Made by a program: the position numbers and the translations under genes
Notes under the pieces: model-generated
Told to the model about the DNA's origin: nothing
The model's database searches: none
The model's input: only the letters and a program-made list of their open reading frames with translations
Source of the DNA: Bacteroidales bacterium
GTDB lineage: Bacteria; Bacteroidota; Bacteroidia; Bacteroidales; UBA932
DNA: 64,000 bases
Reading direction: 5' to 3'
Assembly: GCA_017430365.1 (NCBI GenBank)
Contig: JAFRNC010000009.1
Span: 250,504-314,503, forward strand
Shown here: positions 57,162 to 64,000 of the stretch, in pieces
How positions within the stretch are numbered: the first letter of the stretch is position 1
Layout of the letters: every line of letters starts with the position of its first letter

Positions 57162-58502
57162 TCAGAGGGAATCGATGACTTTCTTGTAGGGAGCGATCAT
57201 CCCTTCGCTCATCTTGCCGCCCAGCTTGCGCTTCAGTTTGGGATGGTTCATCATTCCTCCCACAAGGTACATCATCCAGGAGGTCCACCACTTCTTTTGG
57301 GGGAAGTCGTACTGGCCATGGCTCTTGAAGAACTTGTGGTCGGCGCGCATCAAACCCCGCATCATGTAGATAAGGTCCCGGAAGATTTTCATTCCGCCGA
57401 CACCGAGGAAGTTCTGGGGCGGGGTGTACTGTCTTTCCATGGCATAGGCTACCGTTGCAGCAAGCGTGTCAATGTCCTTGTCCACGTCGCCTTCGTCCGA
57501 TGCGATACCGGCCAGGAAGTTGCCGCCCACCTGTGCCCTCGCCTCCAGCAGGAGACGAAGATTTTCTTCCACAGAGTAATCACCGACCACGAGATAACCG
57601 AACGGGGTCCCCATGGTAACCGTACGGTGACCGTTGCAGAACTGCCGGTCGTCATACATCTTGAAACGGCCGCCCATCGAATGGTCCTTGATCCGGAAAG
57701 CATAGAGGATGGCGTCGTGCTTGTGGATGGTCCCCCGGAGGAAATCGTCGAAGCCGTCCTTGTACACGCACTTGCCCGTGGTAGCACAGTTGAAACAACT
57801 CAGGCATCCGCCTTGGAACGGGAAATCCTCGATGTTGATGACATCGCACCCGTATGGGAAAACTGCGATAAAACGGTCGATCATCGCCTTCAGACCATCA
57901 TCGTCCGGCAGGAGGTCTGTGACGATGACGGCCTTTTTCCCCTCGTCATGCCCGACGGCCTGCGGAACGGTCGCCAGGTGTCGGATGCCTTTTCCTTCAA
58001 TGATACGAGGCTTCTTGAACTCACCCCTAGAGAGCTTCCACAGCGTGAATTCGAACCAGTCCATGGCTTGCTTCCGCCCTTTCTCGGAAAGGATGTCGTC
58101 CATGTCGGCGGACAGGCCGTCCAGAAAAGGGAGGCCCATGTCGGCGCAGTTGTCCTCGATGAACCGATGGGCTGTGATATCATAAAAATGCTTGGAGGTG
58201 GTCACCTGGGTGGCTGCCTTGCCTGAAAGGTCCAGACCGGATCCTTTCGTCAACTCCATGAAGCGATGGAGCTGGCTCGGAACAAGGAACGTGTAAACGG
58301 GATAGCAGAAAACGAGGAGGTCCGCCTCCCCGATGGCTTCCAGCGCGGGGGAAAAGTCCTTCTCCAGCACCTTGATTCTCTGCCCGGCATCCAGATAATC
58401 GAACTTGTACCCGGGAAACTTCTTTTCCAGAAAAAGGCAAGTATGCAGCGTAATGGAATTCTTCCCCTTGGGGCTGCCGTTGATGACAAGGATATTATTC
58501 AT
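57162..58502 (-). CDS. Tandem flavodoxin-fold NAD(P)H-dependent oxidoreductase
   Basis: A 446-residue cytoplasmic protein with two flavodoxin-like (NADPH-dependent FMN reductase) halves. I start it at ATG 58502 (MNNILVINGSPKGKNS). Half one (about 1-190) has the FMN loop INGSPKGKNSITL and LLVFCYPVYTFLVPSQ. Half two (about 210-445) begins KKAVIVTDLLPDDDG and carries a Cys cluster, GGCLSCFNCATTGKCVYKD, seen in iron-sulfur flavoprotein-like NAD(P)H oxidoreductases. It is read toward the palindrome region, with an AraC regulator gene 62 bases upstream on the same strand. The partner substrate is unknown. Confidence 0.82.
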   Translation of the reverse strand: MNNILVINGSPKGKNSITLHTCLFLEKKFPGYKFDYLDAGQRIKVLEKDFSPALEAIGEADLLVFCYPVYTFLVPSQLHRFMELTKGSGLDLSGKAATQVTTSKHFYDITAHRFIEDNCADMGLPFLDGLSADMDDILSEKGRKQAMDWFEFTLWKLSRGEFKKPRIIEGKGIRHLATVPQAVGHDEGKKAVIVTDLLPDDDGLKAMIDRFIAVFPYGCDVINIEDFPFQGGCLSCFNCATTGKCVYKDGFDDFLRGTIHKHDAILYAFRIKDHSMGGRFKMYDDRQFCNGHRTVTMGTPFGYLVVGDYSVEENLRLLLEARAQVGGNFLAGIASDEGDVDKDIDTLAATVAYAMERQYTPPQNFLGVGGMKIFRDLIYMMRGLMRADHKFFKSHGQYDFPQKKWWTSWMMYLVGGMMNHPKLKRKLGGKMSEGMIAPYKKVIDSL

Positions 58503-58564
58503 AGTTTCAGAGGTTGGATCAAGCGTATTTCCTGGAGTCTTGGGAATCGGTCGGCGGTGGACCA

Positions 58565-59497
58565 TCAGGCGTTCCGGTACTCGGAAGGAGTGAGGCCGGT
58601 ATGGGCCTTGAAGAACTTGAAGAAGACGGACTGGTTGGGGAAATGGAGCTTATAGACGATTTCCTTGATGGCCAAGTCGGTGTATTTCAATAGATTCTTC
58701 GCTTCCAGAATGACGAAGTCGTCAATCCAGTCGGGAGCGGAGCGGCCAGAGGCCTGCTTGATGAGCGTGGACAGGTATTTAGGGGTCAGGCACAGTTTGT
58801 CCGCATAGAAGGCCATGCCTCGCTCGGAGCAGTGGTACTCGTTTACCAGGGCGATGAAACGTTCGAAGATCTGGTTCAGACGGGCGGAGCGTTGGGAATC
58901 GGAATTCTTCCGGGCTTCGTCCACCTGCTGCGCCCATACGTCGGTGGACAGATAGGTAAGGGAAGTCAGGAGAGAGCCGATGATTTCCTTCTTGTTCGTG
59001 AAAGGGGCGCCGACGATTTTCCGGGCCAGGTTGAAGTAGTCGTTGGCCAGGGACATCTGGAATTCGTCCAGGGTGATGCATGGATTGTCCAGCAGACGCA
59101 GGCTGTCCTGGAAGACTTTCAGCAAGTCGAACCGGATGCCGGACATGAATTCCTTGGAGATCAGGACGAAGATCATTTCCATGTCGCCGATCCGTTCCTG
59201 ATCGTATTGGGACACTTTGACAATGTTCCCTGGAACCTGGATCATGAGGGATTTCTCCCGCACTTCATACGAATTGAGGTTCACGTCCACCGTGAAATGC
59301 CCTTTTTTCAAATAGAAAATGATGAATCCGTCGAAGCGGACGGGATATTGGAGCATCCGCAGGATGGCTTCGCTGTTTTCCACGCGCTTTCCGCTCACTT
59401 CGCCGATGACTAAGTCGTCGCCGATGCTCATTTCTTCGATGACAGGGGCCAGGGCCTTGATCCGCTGAAGGTCGATGGTATGGGGTGCTTCGGTCAT
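58565..59497 (-). CDS. AraC family transcriptional regulator
   Basis: A 310-residue regulator. The N-terminal part (about 1-195) is a cupin-like sensing domain (GFIIFYLKKGHFTVDVNLNSYEV, LMIQVPGNIVKVSQ). The C-terminal ~100 residues carry the two HTH motifs: GMAFYADKLCLTPKYLSTLIKQASGRSA and AIKEIVYKLHFPNQSVFFKFFKAHTGLTPSEYRNA. It is divergent from the TolC-HlyD-permease operon across a 187-base gap full of palindromes, so it probably controls that operon and its own gene. The flavodoxin-fold gene downstream may be co-transcribed. Confidence 0.94.
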   Translation of the reverse strand: MTEAPHTIDLQRIKALAPVIEEMSIGDDLVIGEVSGKRVENSEAILRMLQYPVRFDGFIIFYLKKGHFTVDVNLNSYEVREKSLMIQVPGNIVKVSQYDQERIGDMEMIFVLISKEFMSGIRFDLLKVFQDSLRLLDNPCITLDEFQMSLANDYFNLARKIVGAPFTNKKEIIGSLLTSLTYLSTDVWAQQVDEARKNSDSQRSARLNQIFERFIALVNEYHCSERGMAFYADKLCLTPKYLSTLIKQASGRSAPDWIDDFVILEAKNLLKYTDLAIKEIVYKLHFPNQSVFFKFFKAHTGLTPSEYRNA

Positions 59498-59520
59498 GAT
59501 TGTTCTTTTTTCGCTTTTTG

Positions 59521-59528
59521 CAAAGATA
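59521..59528 (-). promoter_or_regulatory. Promoter -7 element for the AraC regulator
   Basis: The minus strand reads TATCTTTG, an exact TAnnTTTG match, 23 bases before the start. AAGGAATTCCTT, a 12-base palindrome (59528-59539), lies in the spacer. Confidence 0.65.
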
Positions 59529-59551
59529 AGGAATTCCTTTGAATATTTGCA

Positions 59552-59608
59552 AAAATTCGCAAAATTCGACCAAAAGACAAATATAAATGGCTATTTTATA
59601 CATAAAAT
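59552..59608. promoter_or_regulatory. Operator-like repeats between araC and tolC
   Basis: Tandem AAAATTCGC/AAAATTCGA (59552-59569) and a palindrome ATTTTAT-AC-ATAAAAT (59593-59608) lie between the divergent promoters. They are candidate binding sites for the AraC protein. Confidence 0.45.
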
Positions 59609-59623
59609 TGCGTAAAATGGCCG

Positions 59624-59631
59624 TATCTTTG
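59624..59631 (+). promoter_or_regulatory. Promoter -7 element for the TolC operon
   Basis: TATCTTTG, an exact TAnnTTTG match. Transcription would start near 59638, about 47 bases before the chosen TolC start. Confidence 0.7.
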
Positions 59632-59684
59632 CACCCGCTTTCGATGAAGTGAAAATGACTGTGATAATGTCAAAAGGTACAAAG

Positions 59685-61274
59685 ATGAAAAAAGAAGCTC
59701 TCATACTTGCCCTGCTCCTGCCGGTCCTTCCCCTGACCGCCCAGCCGCAGCGCCTCACGCTGGATGACTGCCGTGAAATGGCCCTCAAGACCGACAAGGA
59801 TCTCCAGCAGGCCCGCACCCGAATCGAAATGGCCGGCTATGACCGGAAAATCGCCCTGGCGAACTATTTTCCCAACGTCAGCGCCACAGGCGCCTATCTG
59901 TATAACAACCGGGACATCGCCCTTGTCGATGAATTCCAGTCTTCGATGCTCCAGAACGCGGGCTCGATCATGCAGGGCGTCATGGAGGGTACGGCCGCTT
60001 CCATGGAAGAACAGCTCTCCGGGGCCATGTCGCAGGCCATGACCGGTACGATGACCCAGCTCATGACGGCCATCCAGACCAATCCGGCGCTGGCGCAGGA
60101 ATACCTGTCCAGCCCCATGTGGCAGACGGTTCTCGGCATGCTTCAGAAGATGGACCCTTCTTCCTTTGTACAGCTTCAACTTCCGGATATTTCCGAACCG
60201 GTGAACGCCATCGGCGCGGACATCGACAAGGCGCTCCATCCCGACCTGCACAACATCTGGATGGGGGCCGTGACGGTGCAGCAGCCCGTGTTCGTGGGGG
60301 GAAAGATCCTGTATTCCAACAAGATGGCCGCATGGGGGGAGGACCTGGCGCAGTCCAAGTATGACATGGAAGAGGCGCAGGTCGTCCTGGACGTGGAGCA
60401 GGCCTACTGGCAGATTGTCTCCATCGCCGGCAAGAAACGCCTCTCGGAATCCTATGCGGACCTTCTCCACACACTTGAATCCGACGTGAACGCTTCCGTG
60501 AAAGCCGGCGTCATGACCGAATCCGACGCCCTCCAGATCAAGGTCAAGGCCAATGAGGCCGATATGCTCCGGACCAAGGCCACGAACGGCCTTACTCTGG
60601 CGAAGATGCTGCTGTGCCAGCGCATAGGGCTGCCTTTTGACAGCGACATCGAACTGGCCGACGAACATCTGGACATGGTCCCGTTCCCGGAATGCCCCCG
60701 GGACAAATCCCTGGATGACATCTATGCTGACCGGCCGGAAACCCGCAGCCTGGAACTGGCCTCCCGCATCTATGACGCCCAGGCGAAGGTAATCCGCGCC
60801 GACGGTCTTCCGAAGGTCGCCCTGACAGCGAACTGGCTGGTTTCCAACCCGAATCCCTACAACGGGATCCAGAACACCTGGAACGGGGGGATGCTGAGCG
60901 CCGGCGTGACGGTGAACATCCCGCTCTTCCATGGGCTCGAGAACACGAACAAGTACCGCAAGGCCCGGGCGGAGGCGTCCCTTTACCGTACCCAGCTGGA
61001 GGATGCGAAGGAAAAGATCGAACTCCAGGTCACCCGTGAGCGCAAGACCTATGGCGAAGCGCTGGAGAAACTGTCCATGGCGCAGGCCCATCTCGCCAGC
61101 GCCGAGGAGAACCTCCGCACGGCCACCATCGGTTTCGAGGCAGGGGTCATCTCCACCAGCACGGTCCTCTCCGCCCAGACCGCCTGGCTTTCCGCCCACA
61201 GCGACTGCCTGGATGCCGGCACCGAACTGCAGATGGCCGCGGCTGCGCTCCGCAAGGCCGAAGGAATGAAATAG
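59685..61274 (+). CDS. TolC-family outer membrane efflux protein
   Basis: A 529-residue protein. I start it at ATG 59685, giving the signal peptide MKKEALILALLLPVLPLTAQ; codons before it in frame are near the transcription start and lack signal features. Two outer-membrane-efflux repeats are visible: QRLTLDDCREMALKTDKDLQQARTRIEMAGYDRKIA and the later WLVSNPNPYNGIQNTWNGGMLSAGVTVNIPLFHG. The long middle (SIMQGVMEGTAASMEEQLSGAMSQAM) is an insert more extended than in standard TolC. It forms the outer-membrane channel of a tripartite exporter with the HlyD and permease genes that follow. Confidence 0.92.
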   Translation: MKKEALILALLLPVLPLTAQPQRLTLDDCREMALKTDKDLQQARTRIEMAGYDRKIALANYFPNVSATGAYLYNNRDIALVDEFQSSMLQNAGSIMQGVMEGTAASMEEQLSGAMSQAMTGTMTQLMTAIQTNPALAQEYLSSPMWQTVLGMLQKMDPSSFVQLQLPDISEPVNAIGADIDKALHPDLHNIWMGAVTVQQPVFVGGKILYSNKMAAWGEDLAQSKYDMEEAQVVLDVEQAYWQIVSIAGKKRLSESYADLLHTLESDVNASVKAGVMTESDALQIKVKANEADMLRTKATNGLTLAKMLLCQRIGLPFDSDIELADEHLDMVPFPECPRDKSLDDIYADRPETRSLELASRIYDAQAKVIRADGLPKVALTANWLVSNPNPYNGIQNTWNGGMLSAGVTVNIPLFHGLENTNKYRKARAEASLYRTQLEDAKEKIELQVTRERKTYGEALEKLSMAQAHLASAEENLRTATIGFEAGVISTSTVLSAQTAWLSAHSDCLDAGTELQMAAAALRKAEGMK

Positions 61275-61293
61275 AACAAAAGAAATAAGCAAA

Positions 61294-62277
61294 ATGGCAA
61301 AGAAGAATTACAATCTCCTCATCGGAGTAGGCGCCCTGGTGGGCGTGGTGCTCCTGATCGCCCTGGTGGGGTATCTGGTAAGCAAACCCCGTCCCCGGGT
61401 GATTCAGGGCGAAGCCGAAGCGACGGAATACCGCATTTCCTGCATGGTTCCCGGCCATGTGACGGAACTCTACTGCCGGGAAGGACAGCAAGTCCATAAG
61501 GGCGATACGGTGGCGTTCATCGATTCGCCGCAGGTCCGGGCGAAACTCGCCCAGGCGCAGGCTGCCCGCAGCGCGGCCCAGGCGCAGAGCGCCAAGGCCC
61601 GCAACGGCGCCCGCAAGGAACAGATTGCCGGCGCCTATGAACTATGGCAGCAGGCGCTGGTGCAGGAGGATGTCATGAAGAAGTCCTTCGAACGCGTGAA
61701 AACGCTCTACGACCAGAAAGTGATCTCCGCCCAGAAATATGACGAGACCAAGGCTCAGTACGATGCCGCCGTCGCGCAGGCGAAAGCGGCCAAGAGCCAG
61801 TATGACATGGCCCTGGACGGCGCCCGGGCCGAGGACCGCGCCGCGGCGGCCGCCCTGGTCCATCAGGCCGACGGCGCCATCCAGGAGGTGGATTCCTATC
61901 TGCAGGAACTCTATCTCGTCTCCCCGGCGGACGGTATCATTTCCAGCGTTTATCCCAGGCAGGGCGAACTGGTGGGCCAGGGCTCTCCGGTCGCGACCGT
62001 GACGGACCTTTCCGACATCTGGTTCACCTTCAATATCCGGGAAGATGAACTTCACAGTATGCAGACGGGCGACGTACTGACCGTGAAAGTGCCGGCCCTG
62101 GACGGCCGGACGCTGAAAGCCCGGGTCAATTACATGGCCGTCCGTGAATCCTACGCCACCTGGAAGGCCACCAAGGAGACCGACCAGTATGACGCCAAGA
62201 CCTTTGAGGTGCGCGCCGTGCCCGAGGAGCGCGCAGAGGGACTCCGTCCCGGAATGACTGTCCTGGTGGTAAAATGA
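61294..62277 (+). CDS. HlyD-family membrane fusion protein
   Basis: A 327-residue periplasmic adaptor with one N-terminal membrane anchor (about 8-28). Order: lipoyl half-motif (RISCMVPGHVTELYCREGQQVHKGDTVAFIDS), a long alpha-helical hairpin rich in Ala/Gln/Lys (about 72-205), the second lipoyl half (YLVSPADGIISSVYPRQGELVGQGSPVATVTD) and a beta-barrel domain to the end. It links the inner-membrane permeases to the TolC channel. The spacing to TolC is 19 bases, and it overlaps the permease start by four bases. Confidence 0.93.
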   Translation: MAKKNYNLLIGVGALVGVVLLIALVGYLVSKPRPRVIQGEAEATEYRISCMVPGHVTELYCREGQQVHKGDTVAFIDSPQVRAKLAQAQAARSAAQAQSAKARNGARKEQIAGAYELWQQALVQEDVMKKSFERVKTLYDQKVISAQKYDETKAQYDAAVAQAKAAKSQYDMALDGARAEDRAAAAALVHQADGAIQEVDSYLQELYLVSPADGIISSVYPRQGELVGQGSPVATVTDLSDIWFTFNIREDELHSMQTGDVLTVKVPALDGRTLKARVNYMAVRESYATWKATKETDQYDAKTFEVRAVPEERAEGLRPGMTVLVVK

Positions 62278-63443
62278 CCTTCTTCGATAAAATAGACAAA
62301 GTCATCCGGCGGGAAATCCGGATCTGGGCGCGCCGTTCCATCTATTTCCTGGGCTCCGTCGCGGTAATGGCATTCTGTACGGTCTTCTACCTGACCTTCC
62401 TGGGGCAGGGCGTACCTTCGGACCTGCCCATTGCCGTGGTGGACCTGGACGGCAGTTCCACCTCCCGGAACTTCTGTCGGCAACTGGACGCCACTCAGTT
62501 GGGGAAGGTGATCCATTACGGCTCTTTCTCCGAAGCCCAGGCAGACATGCAGGGCGGCCGCGTGACCAGCATCTGCGTCATCCCGGAAGGATTCAACCGG
62601 GACATCCAGGCACAGCGGCAGCCGACGTTCAGTTTCTACGTCAACGGCCTGTACTTTCTGGGCGGCTCCCTAGCCTGGAAGGACATTCTGACGATGGTGA
62701 ACCTGACAGCGGGCGCCGTGCAGCGGGAAGTCCTGCGGATGAAAGGTGTCCCGGAGAGCGAGATGGCCGGCCTGCTCCGCCCCGTGGACGTCGACGTCCA
62801 CCAGATCGGCAACGCCACGATGAACTACGGCGCCTATCTGGCGAACATGATGATCCCAGGCATGTTGCAGATGGTGGTGGTCATCGTCCTGATCTATTCG
62901 CTGGGCGCGGAACTGAAATACGGTACCAGCCGACATCTGCTGGACACCGTCGGACATGACATGTATGCTGCCGTGAGCGGGAAAATGGCCCTCTATACGG
63001 TGCTGTTCACCCTCATCGGATGGGCCATCGAGGTCATCCTGTACAAATGGCTGCATTTCCCGCTGGCGGGCCGGCTGGGGCAGATGCTCCTGGCCTGCTT
63101 CCTGCTGGTCGTCGCCTCCGAAAGCGTGGCTGTGTTCATCATCGGCTGCGTCCCGGTTTGCCGCTTTGCGCTGAGCATCGGCGCCCTGTACAGCGTGCTG
63201 GGCCTGTCCCTGACGGGGTTCACCCTGCCGGTGGAAGCCCTCCCGGCCGGCCTCCGCGGCCTGACGATGATGTACCCGCTCCGTCATTATTACGAGCTGT
63301 ATGTGCAGGTGGGCATTTTCGGCAGCGGTTTCGGGCAGTGGTATGTTCCTGTCATCGCCCTCCTGTTATTCTGTTTCCTGCCCTTCCTGGTGATGGGGCG
63401 CCTCGGCAGGGCCTATACCTATCTGAATTATGAAAGGAATTAG
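62274..63443 (+). CDS. ABC-2 type permease, first
   Basis: A 389-residue membrane protein of the ABC2_membrane_3 type. One N-terminal membrane segment (about 22-42) is followed by a large periplasmic domain (PIAVVDLDGSSTSRNFCRQLDAT, then GGRVTSICVIPEGFNRDIQ), then five C-terminal segments (VVVIVLIYSLGAELKYG, MALYTVLFTLIGWAIEVIL and on). It is co-translated with HlyD (four-base overlap) and with the next permease (14-base overlap). No ATPase gene is seen in the window. Confidence 0.9.
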   Translation: MTFFDKIDKVIRREIRIWARRSIYFLGSVAVMAFCTVFYLTFLGQGVPSDLPIAVVDLDGSSTSRNFCRQLDATQLGKVIHYGSFSEAQADMQGGRVTSICVIPEGFNRDIQAQRQPTFSFYVNGLYFLGGSLAWKDILTMVNLTAGAVQREVLRMKGVPESEMAGLLRPVDVDVHQIGNATMNYGAYLANMMIPGMLQMVVVIVLIYSLGAELKYGTSRHLLDTVGHDMYAAVSGKMALYTVLFTLIGWAIEVILYKWLHFPLAGRLGQMLLACFLLVVASESVAVFIIGCVPVCRFALSIGALYSVLGLSLTGFTLPVEALPAGLRGLTMMYPLRHYYELYVQVGIFGSGFGQWYVPVIALLLFCFLPFLVMGRLGRAYTYLNYERN

Positions 63444-64000
63444 AGAGACTTACCTCGGACGCTGGCTGGGCGACGCCCTCCGCATCTTCAACCTGGAACT
63501 GCGGAACATCCTCCATGACGGCGGTGTCATGATCATTTTCGTCGTCGCCGGATTCCTGTACCCGATCCTGTACAATTTCGTGTATAGGAACGGCATCCTG
63601 GAAGAAACGCCCATCGCCGTGGTCGATGACGCCGCCTGCAGCGACAGCCGGCGCATGATCCAGGAGATGGATGCGACGCGGGAGATGGACATCGCCTGGC
63701 GGTGCGCCGACATGGAGGAGGCGAAAGCTCTCCTGCAGCAGCGCAAGGTGAACGGAATCGTGTATTTCCCGTCCGATTTCGGCGACCGCCTGGCGGCGAA
63801 GGAGACAGCGACCTTCAGCATCTACGCCGACATGAGCAGCTTCCTCTACTACAAGAACCTCCTCATGGGCTCGGAGTTCGTGATGCTGCATGAAATCAAC
63901 GGGATCAAGATCGAGCGCCTGTCCCTGGACGGGCTCACGGACCAGGAGGCCGATGCCTCGGTGAACACCGTCCTGTACGAGGATGTCAATCCCTACAACC
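63430..64000 (+). CDS. ABC-2 type permease, second (partial)
   Basis: The first 190 codons of a second ABC2_membrane_3 permease, cut by the window edge. It starts MKGIRETYLGRWLGDALRIF, has an N-terminal membrane segment (VMIIFVVAGFLYPILYNFVY) and then a periplasmic domain with TPIAVVDDAACSDSRRMIQEMDAT and VNGIVYFPSDFGDRL. That architecture parallels its upstream neighbour, so the two probably form a heterodimer. The start overlaps the previous gene by 14 bases. Any ATPase would have to lie after 64000. Confidence 0.9.
   Translation, partial: MKGIRETYLGRWLGDALRIFNLELRNILHDGGVMIIFVVAGFLYPILYNFVYRNGILEETPIAVVDDAACSDSRRMIQEMDATREMDIAWRCADMEEAKALLQQRKVNGIVYFPSDFGDRLAAKETATFSIYADMSSFLYYKNLLMGSEFVMLHEINGIKIERLSLDGLTDQEADASVNTVLYEDVNPYN

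Noticed and set aside
59670..61292. 540-codon open frame opposite the TolC gene
   Set aside because: The TolC frame has a signal peptide, promoter and family motifs; the reverse frame shows none of these.
1..64000. CRISPR arrays, prophage, integrase, rRNA or tRNA genes
   Set aside because: No regular direct-repeat/spacer pattern, phage structural genes or tRNA-like cloverleaf segments were found on reading. Short tRNA genes could be missed without a covariance search.

Overview
The window looks like a chromosomal piece of a member of the Bacteroidales (Bacteroidota), probably an uncultured, fairly GC-rich gut or rumen lineage. Four things point this way. Many genes are preceded by the Bacteroidota promoter pattern (TTTG or TTG, about 20 bases, then TAnnTTTG), and classical Shine-Dalgarno sites are almost absent. 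Lineage-typical families are present: BACON-domain lipoproteins, WbqC, DUF3078, HYC_CC_PP, SusC-type plug, a C10 protease and serine palmitoyltransferase. Prolyl-tRNA synthetase is of the archaeal/eukaryal type. Lipoproteins are very numerous. I see no rRNA, tRNA, CRISPR array, prophage or plasmid function.

Layout. 1-895: end of lpxA and a WbqC-like gene. 892-3436 (minus): a FadL-like outer-membrane protein and a Trp/Tyr-rich lipoprotein. 3562-7326: proS, DUF3078 and tilS. 7298-10495 (minus): a metal-handling operon (HYC_CC_PP protein, TonB-dependent receptor, secreted HMA protein). 10565-23262: a long plus-strand run with sppA, a beta-helix protein, a GH9 glycosidase, both Nfn transhydrogenase subunits, a multi-BACON lipoprotein, a C10 protease and two small lipoproteins. 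23311-24586 (minus): a REP-associated tyrosine transposase (RAYT) and a partner gene, with two inverted 37-base palindromes just upstream. 24803-29476 (minus): hisS, a C69 dipeptidase and a GH20 hexosaminidase. 29589-34303: small lipoproteins, a plug-only lipoprotein with serine palmitoyltransferase, an M28 peptidase and an unknown gene. 34331-37872: a LytS/LytTR-type two-component pair diverging from a beta-helix carbohydrate-binding lipoprotein.

37932-43262 (minus) is the most intriguing block: a multi-pass membrane protein, a small membrane protein, HypA, a 941-residue iron-sulfur flavoprotein and HypB, with no hydrogenase in view. It is followed by an HD-domain lipoprotein and a cytidylate-kinase-like gene. 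44647-59497 is a mosaic of short accessory units: an alpha/beta hydrolase, two AraC regulators, a TlpA-like thioredoxin, an M13-peptidase remnant, a DUF2975/HTH pair, acetyltransferases, a YhfC protease, an ECF sigma factor with a membrane partner, an exported flavodoxin, and a surface lipoprotein behind a poly-G tract. 59685-64000 is a TolC-HlyD-permease-permease export operon that runs off the window.

The best candidates for something undescribed are: (i) the HypA/HypB-flavoprotein-membrane cluster; (ii) the RAYT with its palindromes, plus a second palindrome pair at 56.9 kb; (iii) four minus-strand promoters (48.5, 52.3, 53.8 and 56.9 kb) that share an unusually conserved spacer. All family names come from reading the translations by eye; no database search was run.
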